64,000 bases of DNA, taken from assembly GCA_013215385.1 (NCBI GenBank), contig JABSOY010000006.1, positions 421,714 through 485,713 of the forward strand. Reading direction: 5' to 3'. The stretch's first letter is position 1; the number at the start of each line of letters is the position of its first letter. Both the position numbers and the translations under genes were made by a program. Positions 9,512-18,533 of the stretch are shown here, piece by piece. Source of the stretch: Colwellia sp. Lineage in GTDB: Bacteria; Pseudomonadota; Gammaproteobacteria; Enterobacterales; Alteromonadaceae. The notes beneath the pieces were generated by a model. The model ran no database searches. It was given only the letters and a program-made list of their open reading frames with translations, and had not been told where the DNA came from.

Positions 9512-9967
9512 ATGCGTCATTACGAAATCGTATTTATGGTTCACCCTGATCAGAGTGAACAAGTACCTGGCATGATCCAGCGTTATACTGACTTGATCAA
9601 TGCTGCTGAAGGCAAAGTCCACCGTCTTGAAGACTGGGGCCGTCGCCAATTAGCATACCCAATCAATAAATTGCACAAAGCACACTATGTTTTATTAAAC
9701 ATTGAAGCGCCACAGGCAGTTATTGATGAGCTTGAAACAGCTTTCCGTTACAATGATGTTGTTATTCGTAACATGATCATGCGTACTAAAAACGCAGTAA
9801 CTGAACCGTCAGCAATGGCCGCTGCTAAAGAAGAACGTCGCGACGATCGCCGCGAAGTTAAGAGTGAAGCTCCAGCTGTTACAACAGCTCCAGCAGCTCC
9901 AGTAGCTCCAGTAGTTACAGAAGCACCAGTTGCTACTGAAACTAAAGAAGAAGCTGCGAGCGAATAA
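9512..9967 (+). CDS. rpsF: 30S ribosomal protein S6
   Basis: 151 residues. The S6 fold is clear: [20 protein letters not shown] at the start, the [16 protein letters not shown] segment near 40-55, and [16 protein letters not shown] near 88-103. S6 binds S18 and the central domain of 16S rRNA. The tail after about residue 110 is long, first charged ([15 protein letters not shown]) and then a low-complexity Ala/Pro/Val/Thr run, and makes the protein longer than E. coli S6. The start has a strong AAGGAG site 6 bases upstream. First gene of the rpsF-priB-rpsR-rplI operon. Confidence 0.97.
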   Translation: MRHYEIVFMVHPDQSEQVPGMIQRYTDLINAAEGKVHRLEDWGRRQLAYPINKLHKAHYVLLNIEAPQAVIDELETAFRYNDVVIRNMIMRTKNAVTEPSAMAAAKEERRDDRREVKSEAPAVTTAPAAPVAPVVTEAPVATETKEEAASE

Positions 9968-9974
9968 GTAACTC

Positions 9975-10295
9975 GTGACAACCTCTCTTTTTGAGAATTG
10001 CCTGGTGTTGGTTGGTGAAGTGGTAAAACCACCGAAAAAATCAACAAGCCCAGCAGGTATTCAACATTGTCAGTTTTCAATGGACCATAAGTCCATTCAA
10101 AAGGAAGCTGGCATGAACAGACAAGCATTTGTCAGAATACAAGTTGTAGCTACAGGTGAGCTGTCACAACACTTAACTCGTGATTTAATTGCGGGCAGTA
10201 AGTTAAAAGTGACTGGTTTTATAAACCGTCATGAATCAAGAAATGGTAACCCGCTTCTTGTCTTACATGCTCAACATATTGAAATGATTAATTAA
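9975..10295 (+). CDS. priB: Primosomal replication protein N (PriB)
   Basis: 106 residues with a single OB fold that binds single-stranded DNA and helps PriA restart replication forks. PriB-like features are LVLVGEVVKPPKKSTSPAGI, the IQHCQFSMDHKS strand (PHCQF type in E. coli) and a closing VLHAQHIEMIN. The best start is a GTG at 9975, 7 bases after the rpsF stop; no ATG fits the family N-terminus. The short gap suggests translational coupling with rpsF. Its place between rpsF and rpsR is the conserved one. Confidence 0.92.
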   Translation: MTTSLFENCLVLVGEVVKPPKKSTSPAGIQHCQFSMDHKSIQKEAGMNRQAFVRIQVVATGELSQHLTRDLIAGSKLKVTGFINRHESRNGNPLLVLHAQHIEMIN

Positions 10296-10353
10296 GGTGT
10301 CGTTTATTGACTGATTAATTCACTCAATAAATCCACCATATTAGGAGAAATCC

Positions 10354-10581
10354 ATGTCTCGTTTTTTTAGACGTCGTAAGTTCTGCCGCTTCACAGCGGA
10401 AGGTGCTACCTCTATCGATTATAAAGATATTGCTACACTGAAAAACTATATCACTGAAAGTGGTAAAATCGTTCCTAGCCGTATTACTGGTACTGCTGCT
10501 AAATATCAACGTCAACTTGGTCGTGCGATCAAGCGTGCTCGTTACTTAGCATTATTACCATATACTGATTTACATAAGTAA
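10354..10581 (+). CDS. rpsR: 30S ribosomal protein S18
   Basis: 75 residues, the standard length. [17 protein letters not shown] at the start, the [20 protein letters not shown] segment and the basic [20 protein letters not shown] end are near identical to E. coli S18. It binds S6 and 16S rRNA in the 30S platform. A TTAGGAGAAAT ribosome site precedes the ATG. Confidence 0.97.
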   Translation: MSRFFRRRKFCRFTAEGATSIDYKDIATLKNYITESGKIVPSRITGTAAKYQRQLGRAIKRARYLALLPYTDLHK

Positions 10582-10600
10582 CTAATAAGGGGTTTTGAAA

Positions 10601-11053
10601 ATGGAAGTAATACTTCTTGATAAAATCGCCAAATTAGGCGGCCTTGGTGACAAGGTATCAGTTAAGTCTGGTTATGCACGTAACTTCTTATTACCTCAAG
10701 GTAAAGCAGTATTTGCATCTGAAGCTAACGTTGAGCACTTCGAAAGTCGTCGTGCTGAAATCGAAGCTAAGTTAGCGGCAACGTTAACAGCAGCTGAAGC
10801 TCAAGCAGCTAAAGTTGTTGCTTTGGCTGAAGTAACTATCGCATCATCTGCTGGTGATGAAGGTAAGTTATTCGGTTCAATCGGTACTCGTGATATTGCT
10901 GATGCAATCACTGAAGCTGGCGTTGAAGTAACTAAAGCGCAAGTACGTATGCCTTTAGGTACAATTCGTGAAGTAGGTGAATTCGAAATCGCTATTCACT
11001 TACATAACGATGTTGATACTAGTATCAAAGTTATCGTTATTGCTGAAGCTTAA
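10601..11053 (+). CDS. rplI: 50S ribosomal protein L9
   Basis: 150 residues from the ATG at 10601, chosen because L9 proteins begin M-x-V-I-L-L-D-K; a TTG two codons upstream keeps the frame open but adds nothing conserved. The N-terminal rRNA-binding domain ([20 protein letters not shown]) is joined by a long helix rich in Ala and Glu to the C-terminal domain ([13 protein letters not shown]...[14 protein letters not shown]). An AAGGGG ribosome site ends 8 bases upstream. Last gene of the operon, followed by a terminator. Confidence 0.97.
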   Translation: MEVILLDKIAKLGGLGDKVSVKSGYARNFLLPQGKAVFASEANVEHFESRRAEIEAKLAATLTAAEAQAAKVVALAEVTIASSAGDEGKLFGSIGTRDIADAITEAGVEVTKAQVRMPLGTIREVGEFEIAIHLHNDVDTSIKVIVIAEA

Positions 11054-11080
11054 TTTAGTTCGCTAAATAAAGCTTTACAA

Positions 11081-11120
11081 AATACCGCTATTTCTTAATG
11101 GAAATAGCGGTATTTTTTTA
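11081..11120 (+). terminator. Rho-independent terminator of the rpsF-rplI operon
   Basis: A perfect 13-bp stem (ATACCGCTATTTC at 11082-11094, complement at 11101-11113) with a 6-base loop is followed by a run of seven T. Confidence 0.95.
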
Positions 11121-11174
11121 TCTAAAAAACGTGCAGTTATAGAGAATGAAATCTAGGTTAATAAATAATTCAAG

Positions 11175-12107
11175 CTATTTAAAATCAGGGACTGACCAGT
11201 CATCACTATTAAGTAACTTTCGTTGCAGCATGCCACCAATTCCTTGTAAACCGCCGGTATGTAGCAGGACTATGCGTTCATCTTTAGCAAAATAGCCGCG
11301 TTCGATTAAATCTAATAACGCGAGAATCATTTTCCCCGAATATACCGGTTCAAAAATAAATCCCGTTTGTAGATTAAAATTTACTATTCGTTGCTCGTCT
11401 GCTTTACTGAACTTTGCATAACCACCACGATGAAATTCTGACAATATTTGCCAGTTATCAAAAGGTGAGTCATTACCAAGTAAATCATTTACTTGTGCTG
11501 TTAAATAATCTTCTTGCTTCAAGACAGAAATACCTAAAAGTTTATGCTGATTATTATCGGCTTGTATCAGTCCCGCTAAAGTTCCACCACTGCCGACTGG
11601 TGTTAATAAAGTATCAAACTCGCATTGTTGATTTAACTCGGTAATTATTTCACCCACGCCAGCTAAGGCTAATTTATTACTGCCACCTTCGGGTACCAGT
11701 AGATAATCAGGGTATTTATGCTGTAAGTCCTTCAGATAGTCGGTGTTGTCACGTAAACGATAAGTTTTTCTATCAACAAAGCTAAGTTTCATCCCCCATT
11801 GATGTGCCATAGTTAGCGTGTAATTACTGGCATATTCTGCTTCACCACGAATAATACCGATACTTTTTAAGCCTTGTTGCTGGCAAGCAAACGCTAAGGC
11901 ATGAATATGATTAGAGAAGCTGCCACCAAAACTGATAATGCCGGCGTAATTATGCGCTTTGGCAAAATGTAAATTGAATTTCAACTTACGCCATTTATTA
12001 CCTGAAATTATCGGATGAATATTATCGTCACGTTTTATTGAAACGATAAGCCCATTTTTTTTAAAAATGGGGTGAAAAATTCTTTCTAATTTAGACTGTG
12101 TTTGCAT
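11175..12107 (-). CDS. PLP enzyme, ACC deaminase/D-cysteine desulfhydrase family
   Basis: 310 residues of the fold-type II (tryptophan synthase beta-like) PLP family. The Schiff-base lysine is in SGNKWRKLKFNL (K near 38), followed by the substrate loop FGGSFSNHIHALA near 60-72 and a C-terminal glycine-rich phosphate contact (LLHTGGLQGIGGM). Family members release pyruvate and ammonia from D-cysteine or 1-aminocyclopropane-1-carboxylate; which one is used here cannot be told, and D-cysteine is the more usual bacterial substrate. It stands alone, convergent with the rpsF operon and divergent from the MSHA locus. Confidence 0.85.
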   Translation of the reverse strand: MQTQSKLERIFHPIFKKNGLIVSIKRDDNIHPIISGNKWRKLKFNLHFAKAHNYAGIISFGGSFSNHIHALAFACQQQGLKSIGIIRGEAEYASNYTLTMAHQWGMKLSFVDRKTYRLRDNTDYLKDLQHKYPDYLLVPEGGSNKLALAGVGEIITELNQQCEFDTLLTPVGSGGTLAGLIQADNNQHKLLGISVLKQEDYLTAQVNDLLGNDSPFDNWQILSEFHRGGYAKFSKADEQRIVNFNLQTGFIFEPVYSGKMILALLDLIERGYFAKDERIVLLHTGGLQGIGGMLQRKLLNSDDWSVPDFK

Positions 12108-12155
12108 AAAAGGTAATGTTTTTCTTTACTTAAATCTAACTACTCAATAAAAAAC

Positions 12156-12183
12156 TTGCGCCTTTAAGGGAATAGAGGATAAT
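12156..12183 (+). promoter_or_regulatory. Candidate promoter of the MSHA locus
   Basis: TTGCGC (12156-12161) and GATAAT (12178-12183) are 16 bases apart, 39 bases before the first MSHA gene. The -10 is good and the -35 only half-matches. Confidence 0.4.
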
Positions 12184-12222
12184 GAAATTAAGGCATCTAA
12201 CTACAAATAATAATATTGATAA

Positions 12223-13128
12223 ATGTCACTTACTACAAAATTAACTAAATTATTTTCAAAAGCTGAATCTAAAGACGTGCTAGGCGTTAGCTTACGCCAG
12301 CAATCTCTTGCCTTTTTTTCCCATCCAAGTCATGGTGAACAACAGCTTCAGCAAGTAAGCGTACCACTTCCAGAACACCCTCAGCAAATTAAAATAGAAC
12401 AAAAAAAATATCAATTGCAAGGCCAATGTCATTTGGTTTTGGCGGCATCACAAACTCAAGTGGTACTCGTAGACAAACCCAATATCCCCGAAAATGAAGT
12501 CAATGCTGCACTAAAATGGCAAATTAAAGACTTGGTCAGTTATTCGCCTGAAGACATGGTGCTTGATTATTTTGATGGGCCAACACTTGCTGGTGGTAAT
12601 GAAAAAATTAATGTTGTTTGTGCTTCAAAAAAAGATTTATTAACTTTTATTGAACCGCTTAATCAAAATGGACTCGTTTTAAAAACGATTACCACAGAAG
12701 AGTTTGCCTTTGCTAGCTTAGTACCTGTGCAAAATGATGCCTGTTTAATGGTATGTCAGCAGCCGAATGAAGAAATTGTGCTATTAATTGTTAAGCAAGG
12801 CAAAGTGTACTTCTCTCGACGTCTCCGTGGTTTTTCACAAATTTCTACTAAAAGTGACGATGAATTATCTGCTGGTGTTATTGATAGTTTAAGTTTAGAA
12901 ATTCAGCGCTCAACGGATTATTTTGAGCGCCAACTGAAACAAGCGCCAATACGTACTATTGAAATTATTGTCCCCATAGTTTCTGAAGCGCTACTAGCAA
13001 GGAAATTGGCCGAAAATACCAATGTAGCGGTAAACTTGCTCGTGATGCCAGTAGGTTTTACTGATTCAAGAGAATATGCCGCTACGATAGGTGCAACACA
13101 ATTGAATAATATGGCAGCGAGCGACTAA
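12223..13128 (+). CDS. mshI: MSHA biogenesis protein MshI (PilM-like)
   Basis: 301 residues without membrane segments, resembling the actin-like PilM/GspL cytoplasmic part of type IV pilus machines (KDVLGVSLRQQSLAFF near the start; ALKWQIKDLVSYSPEDMVLDYFD near 90-110). It should bridge the inner-membrane PilN/PilO-type proteins and the cytoplasmic ATPase. First gene of the locus. Its stop overlaps the next start (TAATG), so the genes are translationally coupled. Confidence 0.85.
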   Translation: MSLTTKLTKLFSKAESKDVLGVSLRQQSLAFFSHPSHGEQQLQQVSVPLPEHPQQIKIEQKKYQLQGQCHLVLAASQTQVVLVDKPNIPENEVNAALKWQIKDLVSYSPEDMVLDYFDGPTLAGGNEKINVVCASKKDLLTFIEPLNQNGLVLKTITTEEFAFASLVPVQNDACLMVCQQPNEEIVLLIVKQGKVYFSRRLRGFSQISTKSDDELSAGVIDSLSLEIQRSTDYFERQLKQAPIRTIEIIVPIVSEALLARKLAENTNVAVNLLVMPVGFTDSREYAATIGATQLNNMAASD

Positions 13129-13733
13129 TGGCAAAACTCTCAATTAATTTACTGCAAGCTGATTTAATCCCTAAAAACGTTTTAGTCACTCTACCTCGCG
13201 TCGTTATGCTTTGGGCTGTTACTTTTGTTGTGATGTTTTCTTGGTCATTATTAAATAATTATCAAGTGAATAAATTAACGGTTCAAGATCAAAAGTTATC
13301 ACGGGTAAAAACCAGTCAAGATGCCTTATTAGCTCAGCTTGAAGTGCAAATAAAAGCGAACCGTACAGATACTAAAGTGCTTGAAGAATTAGCAATGTTG
13401 AAACTGATATTACGCAACAAAAAAGTGCTGCACCGTGAATTAACGGATCCGACTTATACCTCAGTCGCAGGGTTTGCTTCTGCCATGACCGAGTTATCGG
13501 CTATGCACCATCAAGATATTAGCTTGGAACATGTCAATATTACTTATCAAGACTTAACCTTTGCCGGTATTGCTCGTACACCAGAATCAGTTCCTGCTTG
13601 GTTAGCTAAGTTTGAACATTCTCGTTTTTTATCCGGAAAATCATTTATCAATTTTACCCTTAATGAGAATGAGCAGAAACTTACTGAGTTCGTGGTAAGT
13701 TCGAAAGCGAATATAGGGAGCGTCAATGAATAA
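13128..13733 (+). CDS. PilN-like MSHA biogenesis protein (second MshI)
   Basis: 201 residues. A short cytoplasmic N-terminus carrying the PilN signature region (INLLQADLIPKNVLVTLPR), which docks to PilM, is followed by a TM at about 24-44 and a periplasmic coiled-coil plus ferredoxin-like part. In Shewanella-type loci this gene is called MshI2; together with the previous gene it replaces one longer MshI. Its first base overlaps the previous stop and its last 8 bases overlap mshJ. Confidence 0.8.
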   Translation: MAKLSINLLQADLIPKNVLVTLPRVVMLWAVTFVVMFSWSLLNNYQVNKLTVQDQKLSRVKTSQDALLAQLEVQIKANRTDTKVLEELAMLKLILRNKKVLHRELTDPTYTSVAGFASAMTELSAMHHQDISLEHVNITYQDLTFAGIARTPESVPAWLAKFEHSRFLSGKSFINFTLNENEQKLTEFVVSSKANIGSVNE

Positions 13734-14445
13734 ACAGTGGCAAGAATATTGTGAAAAATACTTAACGATTACACCGCGTGAACAATACATGGTGCTGTTG
13801 GCTGGTTTGGCGGCGATAATTTTTATTATTCACAGTTTTTTTATTGATGACAATGCGATCAAAATAACCAAGCTTGAACAAAAAATTGCCAAGGTTACTA
13901 CTGGTAATCGCTCGACAAAAACTTCAATTTCGTTGCTTGAAAACGGTTTGTCTCAGGATCCAAACGCAGTATTTAATAATCAAATCGCGCAATATAAAAA
14001 GAAACTAAAAGACGTTGACGAAGGTTTATTAAAGTTAACCTCAGACTTAATAGACCCCATTCAAATGCGTTATGCCTTACTGCAATTACTTAAAACACAA
14101 AAAGGTGTTTCTTTACAATCATTTCAAGTGATCGCAGCACAGCCTCTTACCATGACAGCTTCAAAAAGTTCGATAAAAAATAATAAAGGTAGCGTCAAAA
14201 GTAGTACGGCTAGCGATACAAGTGTAGCAATAGCACCTGAGGAACTTGTTCTGTATCGCCATGCCATAAAAATTAAACTTAGCGGCAGTTACTTTCAGCT
14301 GCGTGATTATTTACAGCAACTTGAAGCCTTGTCATGGAAGTTTTTTTGGCAAGAATTTAATTATCAACTTAAAGAATACCCAGTCAGCGAGCTAGAAATA
14401 GAAATGTATAGCTTGAGTACTAAGCGGGAGTTTATTGGTGTTTAA
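13726..14445 (+). CDS. mshJ: MSHA biogenesis protein MshJ (PilO-like)
   Basis: 239 residues. TM at about 20-40 (YMVLLAGLAAIIFIIHSFFI), then a periplasmic coiled coil and a PilO-like ferredoxin fold (LSGSYFQLRDYLQQLEAL near 185-202). It is expected to pair with the PilN-like protein in the inner-membrane platform. The ATG lies inside the end of the previous gene, preceded by AGGGAG. Confidence 0.82.
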   Translation: MNKQWQEYCEKYLTITPREQYMVLLAGLAAIIFIIHSFFIDDNAIKITKLEQKIAKVTTGNRSTKTSISLLENGLSQDPNAVFNNQIAQYKKKLKDVDEGLLKLTSDLIDPIQMRYALLQLLKTQKGVSLQSFQVIAAQPLTMTASKSSIKNNKGSVKSSTASDTSVAIAPEELVLYRHAIKIKLSGSYFQLRDYLQQLEALSWKFFWQEFNYQLKEYPVSELEIEMYSLSTKREFIGV

Positions 14446-14779
14446 AAATATAACCGTTATAAGTTTTTGCTGCATGGCTTTATTTATTTCGTTTCTAAGC
14501 GATGCGCAAAATGTTGATCCAACAAAACCATTGTCAAGCAGTGGCTTTTCATCGATGAGTAAGGTCGAAAAAGCTGGGAAAGCAGCATTGGTTTTAGAAA
14601 GTATCGTACATGGCTACGAAGTACATACCGCTGTTATTAATGGGCAAGTATTAAAAGTAGGCGACTTTATTCGCCAATATAAATTAGTGGCAGTAAATAA
14701 TACCAGTGTTGTATTACGTTCAGCAGAGAAACGCTTAAAACTTAGTGTATTTTCTGGCGTGGTAGTTAAATCAAAATGA
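14438..14779 (+). CDS. mshK: MSHA biogenesis protein MshK (PilP-like)
   Basis: 113 residues from the GTG at 14438, which lies 7 bases after GGGAG (14426-14430); a TTG one codon earlier is too close to that site. A signal peptide (ISFCCMALFISFLSDAQ) leads to a small domain with the ESIVHGYEVHTAVINGQVLKVGD strand pattern of PilP/GspC-like HR domains, which contact the secretin. It overlaps mshJ by 8 bases and mshL by 4 (ATGA). Confidence 0.8.
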   Translation: MFKNITVISFCCMALFISFLSDAQNVDPTKPLSSSGFSSMSKVEKAGKAALVLESIVHGYEVHTAVINGQVLKVGDFIRQYKLVAVNNTSVVLRSAEKRLKLSVFSGVVVKSK

Positions 14780-16503
14780 AAAGAAATAATCAAATGAAAA
14801 ATATTCAAATAAAATTTTCTTGTTTCACCTTAATTCTAGTCCTGTTTGGCTGTCAAACAACGCTTGATAAACCGGTAGAAATTATTGAAACGCTTGATAA
14901 AGCTATTGAAGAATCAAGTAAAACACTGCCAAAAGCGCTTAAGCGATTACCTAATGTTATTCAGCAAGAGTTGATGCAACGTAGTATTAGCCAAGCTCGC
15001 AATGGCTTGCTAGCAGAAAAACGTTTAGAAATTGCGGCGAGTGAGGTCAATGCCCAAGAATTTTTTGCGGCTTTAGTTGATGAGTCACCTTACAGCGTGG
15101 CGGTTCACCCAGATGTAACTGGTACGATAACCTTGAACTTAAAAAGCAGTACTCTTGATGAAGTTCTCGATATTGTCGGCGAAGTGTACGGATATGACAT
15201 TCGCCGTAATGGTAAAGTCGTGCAAGTTTACCCCGCGGGAATTCGCACTGAAACCATTCCATTAAATTACTTATTTATTAAACGTTTTGGTATGTCGAGT
15301 ACTAGCATTAATTCTGGTGGTGTTTCAGAGAATGATCCAAACAGTGGCAATAATTCAAACGGTAATGCTAGCAATAGCTCTAATAATTCAAATGGATCAA
15401 ATAGCTCCAACGGTGGTAACCAAAATAGTCAACAAGGCTCAAGTGGCATTAACATTTATACCGAAACTGAATCTGATTTTTGGAAAGAGCTCAAAGAAAC
15501 ATTAACCCTTTTGGTCGGCAATAAAGATAATCGTTCGGTTATTGTTTCACCGCAAGCGGGTTTAGTTACTGTTCGTGCATTACCTGCAGAAATTAAAGTC
15601 GTTAAAGACTTTATTAATTACACCCAAACGAACTTACGCCGCCAAGTTATTATTGAAGCTAAAATTATGGAAGTTACCCTTAATGATGATTATCAGCAAG
15701 GTGTAAAGTGGGATCAAGTGCTTGGCAGTGTTGGTAGCACTGATTTAATTTTTGGCACAACGGGTGCTATTGCGGGCAATGTTATTGCTAGTACCATTGG
15801 CGGTACCAGTAGTTTAACGTTTAACAATAAAGACTTTAGTGGCGTCATTGATTTACTGGCTACTCAGGGTAATGTACAAGTATTATCAAGCCCAAGAATC
15901 ACAGTAACGAATAACCAAAAAGCAGTAATTAAAGTCGGTAGTGATGAATATTATGTGACGGATGTTTCAAGTACAACAACTACAGGAACCTCGACGACGA
16001 CCACACCTCAAATTGATTTGACGCCTTTTTTCTCTGGTATCGCTTTAGACGTTACTGCACAGATAGATGCTAATGGTGAAGTTATTCTTCATGTTCATCC
16101 ATCAGTTACCTCTACCAATGAGCAAACGAAAACTATTAAGTTAGGTGATGATGAAATTATTCTCCCTTTAGCAAAAAGCAGTGTGCGTGAGTCTGATACG
16201 ATAATACGGGCAAAATCGGGTGAAATTGTTGTTATTGGTGGCTTAATAGAAACGAAAAAATCATTTATTGAGTCGAAGACGCCATTTTTTGGTGATATCC
16301 CCTTTCTGGGCGAATTGTTTAAAAGCAAAAGTGAACAGACCCAGAAAAAAGAGTTAGTCATACTACTTAAACCTATTGTCGTTGGCCAAGGTACTTGGAA
16401 AAACCAACTAAAAGATGCTCGTTCATTGTTAAAACAATGGTTTCCAGAAGAAGATGATTTTTCTGAAGATGATAACAAAAAATCAAGTACTCCCCTTAAT
16501 TAA
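14776..16503 (+). CDS. mshL: MSHA secretin MshL
   Basis: 575 residues. A lipoprotein signal (LILVLFGC, Cys near 26) is followed by an STN-like domain at about 90-155 (VNAQEFFAALVDESPYSVAV). Next come a Ser/Asn/Gly-rich linker at about 175-222 and a secretin domain to the end, with VQVLSSPRITVTNNQKAVIKVG near 374-395 and SGEIVVIGGLIETKK near 482. It forms the outer-membrane pore for the pilus. The low-complexity linker uses AAT/AGC codons heavily and probably varies between strains. Confidence 0.93.
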   Translation: MKRNNQMKNIQIKFSCFTLILVLFGCQTTLDKPVEIIETLDKAIEESSKTLPKALKRLPNVIQQELMQRSISQARNGLLAEKRLEIAASEVNAQEFFAALVDESPYSVAVHPDVTGTITLNLKSSTLDEVLDIVGEVYGYDIRRNGKVVQVYPAGIRTETIPLNYLFIKRFGMSSTSINSGGVSENDPNSGNNSNGNASNSSNNSNGSNSSNGGNQNSQQGSSGINIYTETESDFWKELKETLTLLVGNKDNRSVIVSPQAGLVTVRALPAEIKVVKDFINYTQTNLRRQVIIEAKIMEVTLNDDYQQGVKWDQVLGSVGSTDLIFGTTGAIAGNVIASTIGGTSSLTFNNKDFSGVIDLLATQGNVQVLSSPRITVTNNQKAVIKVGSDEYYVTDVSSTTTTGTSTTTTPQIDLTPFFSGIALDVTAQIDANGEVILHVHPSVTSTNEQTKTIKLGDDEIILPLAKSSVRESDTIIRAKSGEIVVIGGLIETKKSFIESKTPFFGDIPFLGELFKSKSEQTQKKELVILLKPIVVGQGTWKNQLKDARSLLKQWFPEEDDFSEDDNKKSSTPLN

Positions 16504-16521
16504 TAACGATAGTTAACGCTT

Positions 16522-17427
16522 ATGTACCTTTATCATTTTGGTTTAACGGAACTACCGTTCACTTTAACACCAAACACTGTGTTTTATGTTGGACTAGAAC
16601 CGCACAATGAAGCGTTAGCTGTATTGCTAACGGCCCTGAAAACAGGGGAAGGTTTTATTAAAGTCGTTGGAGAAGTTGGTACCGGTAAAACATTATTATG
16701 CCGTAAATTACTGAATGAGATCCCTGAGCATTTTGTCACGGCTTATATTCCTAATCCTTATTTAAAGCCTGATGAATTACGCCGTGCAGTGGCTGTTGAG
16801 TTAGGGGTAAAACAAGCACAACGCATCTCGGTGCAATTACTCACCCAGCGTATTCAACAGCGGCTATTAGAATTACATAGCGAAGGGCATTCAGTCGTAC
16901 TTATTTTAGATGAAGCACAAGCGTTACCTGAAGAAAGTCTGGAAGCGTTGCGGTTATTCACCAATTTAGAAACTGAGACCCGTAAGCTTTTACAAGTGGT
17001 GTTATTTGCCCAACCAGAATTAGATACACGCCTAGCTACAACAAAGTTTAGACAATTAAAACAGCGTATTACTTTTTCTTATAGATTACGTCCGATGACC
17101 ACACTGGAAGTGCAACACTATATTCAACATCGCTTGCAAGTAGCTGGTTATAAAGGTGCGGCATTATTCAGTCGTGCGTTAACTAAAAAGGTCGCGAAAG
17201 TTAGCCAGGGTATTCCTCGTTTAGTCAATGTACTTTGTCATAAAATGCTGATGTTAAGTTATGGCCAAGGGCAGTACCAATTAACCAATCAGCATTTATC
17301 GGCAGCAATAAAAGATACCGAATCAACTGAATCATCAAGTTCATTGAAGTGGTACATTTCCATCGGCGTGGTGGGTATTGCTATCGTCATAGGTTATCTG
17401 ATTAAAAATTATGGAGTAATCGTTTGA
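16522..17427 (+). CDS. mshM: MSHA biogenesis ATPase MshM (ExeA/GspA-like)
   Basis: 301 residues. AAA ATPase with Walker A GEVGTGKT (50-57) and Walker B VLILDEAQ (near 125-132), then ALRLFTNLETETRKLLQVVL and an arginine-rich SFRLRP-like region. There is a C-terminal TM at about 278-297. ExeA-type proteins help insert or assemble the secretin in the cell wall, here MshL just upstream. The stop overlaps the mshN TTG start. Confidence 0.9.
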   Translation: MYLYHFGLTELPFTLTPNTVFYVGLEPHNEALAVLLTALKTGEGFIKVVGEVGTGKTLLCRKLLNEIPEHFVTAYIPNPYLKPDELRRAVAVELGVKQAQRISVQLLTQRIQQRLLELHSEGHSVVLILDEAQALPEESLEALRLFTNLETETRKLLQVVLFAQPELDTRLATTKFRQLKQRITFSYRLRPMTTLEVQHYIQHRLQVAGYKGAALFSRALTKKVAKVSQGIPRLVNVLCHKMLMLSYGQGQYQLTNQHLSAAIKDTESTESSSSLKWYISIGVVGIAIVIGYLIKNYGVIV

Positions 17428-18533
17428 GCGTCATTAATCAAATGTTAAAGGACTTAGACCAACGAAAAGTTGAGCAGCAAGGCTCAAGTAATTTTACTGC
17501 GCCTGCTGAAATCGCTACTTCAAATAAGAAAGTACTATTGATCAGTTTAATGGTTATTGTAATGTTAAATATTATCGGACTTTTTGTGTGGCAAATGTAT
17601 GTTGAAAACCAAGCGCTTAAAAAAATACAATATCCACAAATTAAAATAACTGAGCAAGTGGCTGTTCAAAAAATAGTAAACCCTATTGAAAAAACGGCAC
17701 TAAAGAAAAAGAAGATTGATTTTACACCGCCACCTAATGGCGTGAATGATAACAATGCTCAAATCCAGCCACCTCAAAAACAAAATATAACAGGGAACAA
17801 AACTGTAGGTATTGCTCATGCATCAATTAATCCACTGAAAGGCAGTTCGGTCAAAAATTCAAATAATATCACCAAAAAAACTGTCGTTATTGAGTATAAA
17901 AAGGACATTGTAGTTCCACCCTCAACATTAAAAATATCGCGGAAGCAATTATCACCAAGTGAGTTAGTACAGCAAAAAATAAAACGTGCAGAGCAAGAAT
18001 TGGCTAATAACAATATCGCGAAAGCTGAGAGCTTATTTGAAGATATTTTACTTATATTACCCGAGCATAAAAGTGCAAGAAAACAGTTAGCTGCTTTATG
18101 GTTTGGACGACAGTCGTATACCCCAGCAATAAATTTACTCTCGCAAGGTATCGCATTATCACCAACTGAAACCGAGTTTCGAATGATGCAAGCGCGTATT
18201 TATTTACAACAAAATCGTCCTAAAAAGGCATTTAATGTTTTAAATAATTTATCGCAAGTGAATAATGTTGAAAATGTTGAATATCAAAGTTTACGGGCGA
18301 GTGTCGCTCAGCAATTAAATGAATTTACTGCAGCGGCAGGCGCTTATCAAACATTAGCAGATATTGAACCATCAATAGGGCGTTGGTGGTTAGGTTTGGC
18401 GGTAGCACATGATAGTAATAGTGAATTTAAGCAAGCAAGCCTTGCCTATAAAGAAGCACTCACCAAAATGGGATTATCGGACAGTGCACAAAGCTTTGTT
18501 CGTCAGCGTATGACCGAGTTAGGAGAATATTAA
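17424..18533 (+). CDS. mshN: MSHA biogenesis protein MshN (TPR)
   Basis: 369 residues starting at TTG, which overlaps the mshM stop as TTGA and lies 7 bases after GGAG. A cytoplasmic start (MSVINQMLKDLDQRK) and a TM at about 36-58 lead to a basic, low-complexity periplasmic linker and TPR-type repeats at about 185-365 (KAESLFEDILLILPEHKSAR). Exact role in MSHA assembly is not known; by position it is a platform or peptidoglycan-region protein. Confidence 0.88.
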   Translation: MSVINQMLKDLDQRKVEQQGSSNFTAPAEIATSNKKVLLISLMVIVMLNIIGLFVWQMYVENQALKKIQYPQIKITEQVAVQKIVNPIEKTALKKKKIDFTPPPNGVNDNNAQIQPPQKQNITGNKTVGIAHASINPLKGSSVKNSNNITKKTVVIEYKKDIVVPPSTLKISRKQLSPSELVQQKIKRAEQELANNNIAKAESLFEDILLILPEHKSARKQLAALWFGRQSYTPAINLLSQGIALSPTETEFRMMQARIYLQQNRPKKAFNVLNNLSQVNNVENVEYQSLRASVAQQLNEFTAAAGAYQTLADIEPSIGRWWLGLAVAHDSNSEFKQASLAYKEALTKMGLSDSAQSFVRQRMTELGEY

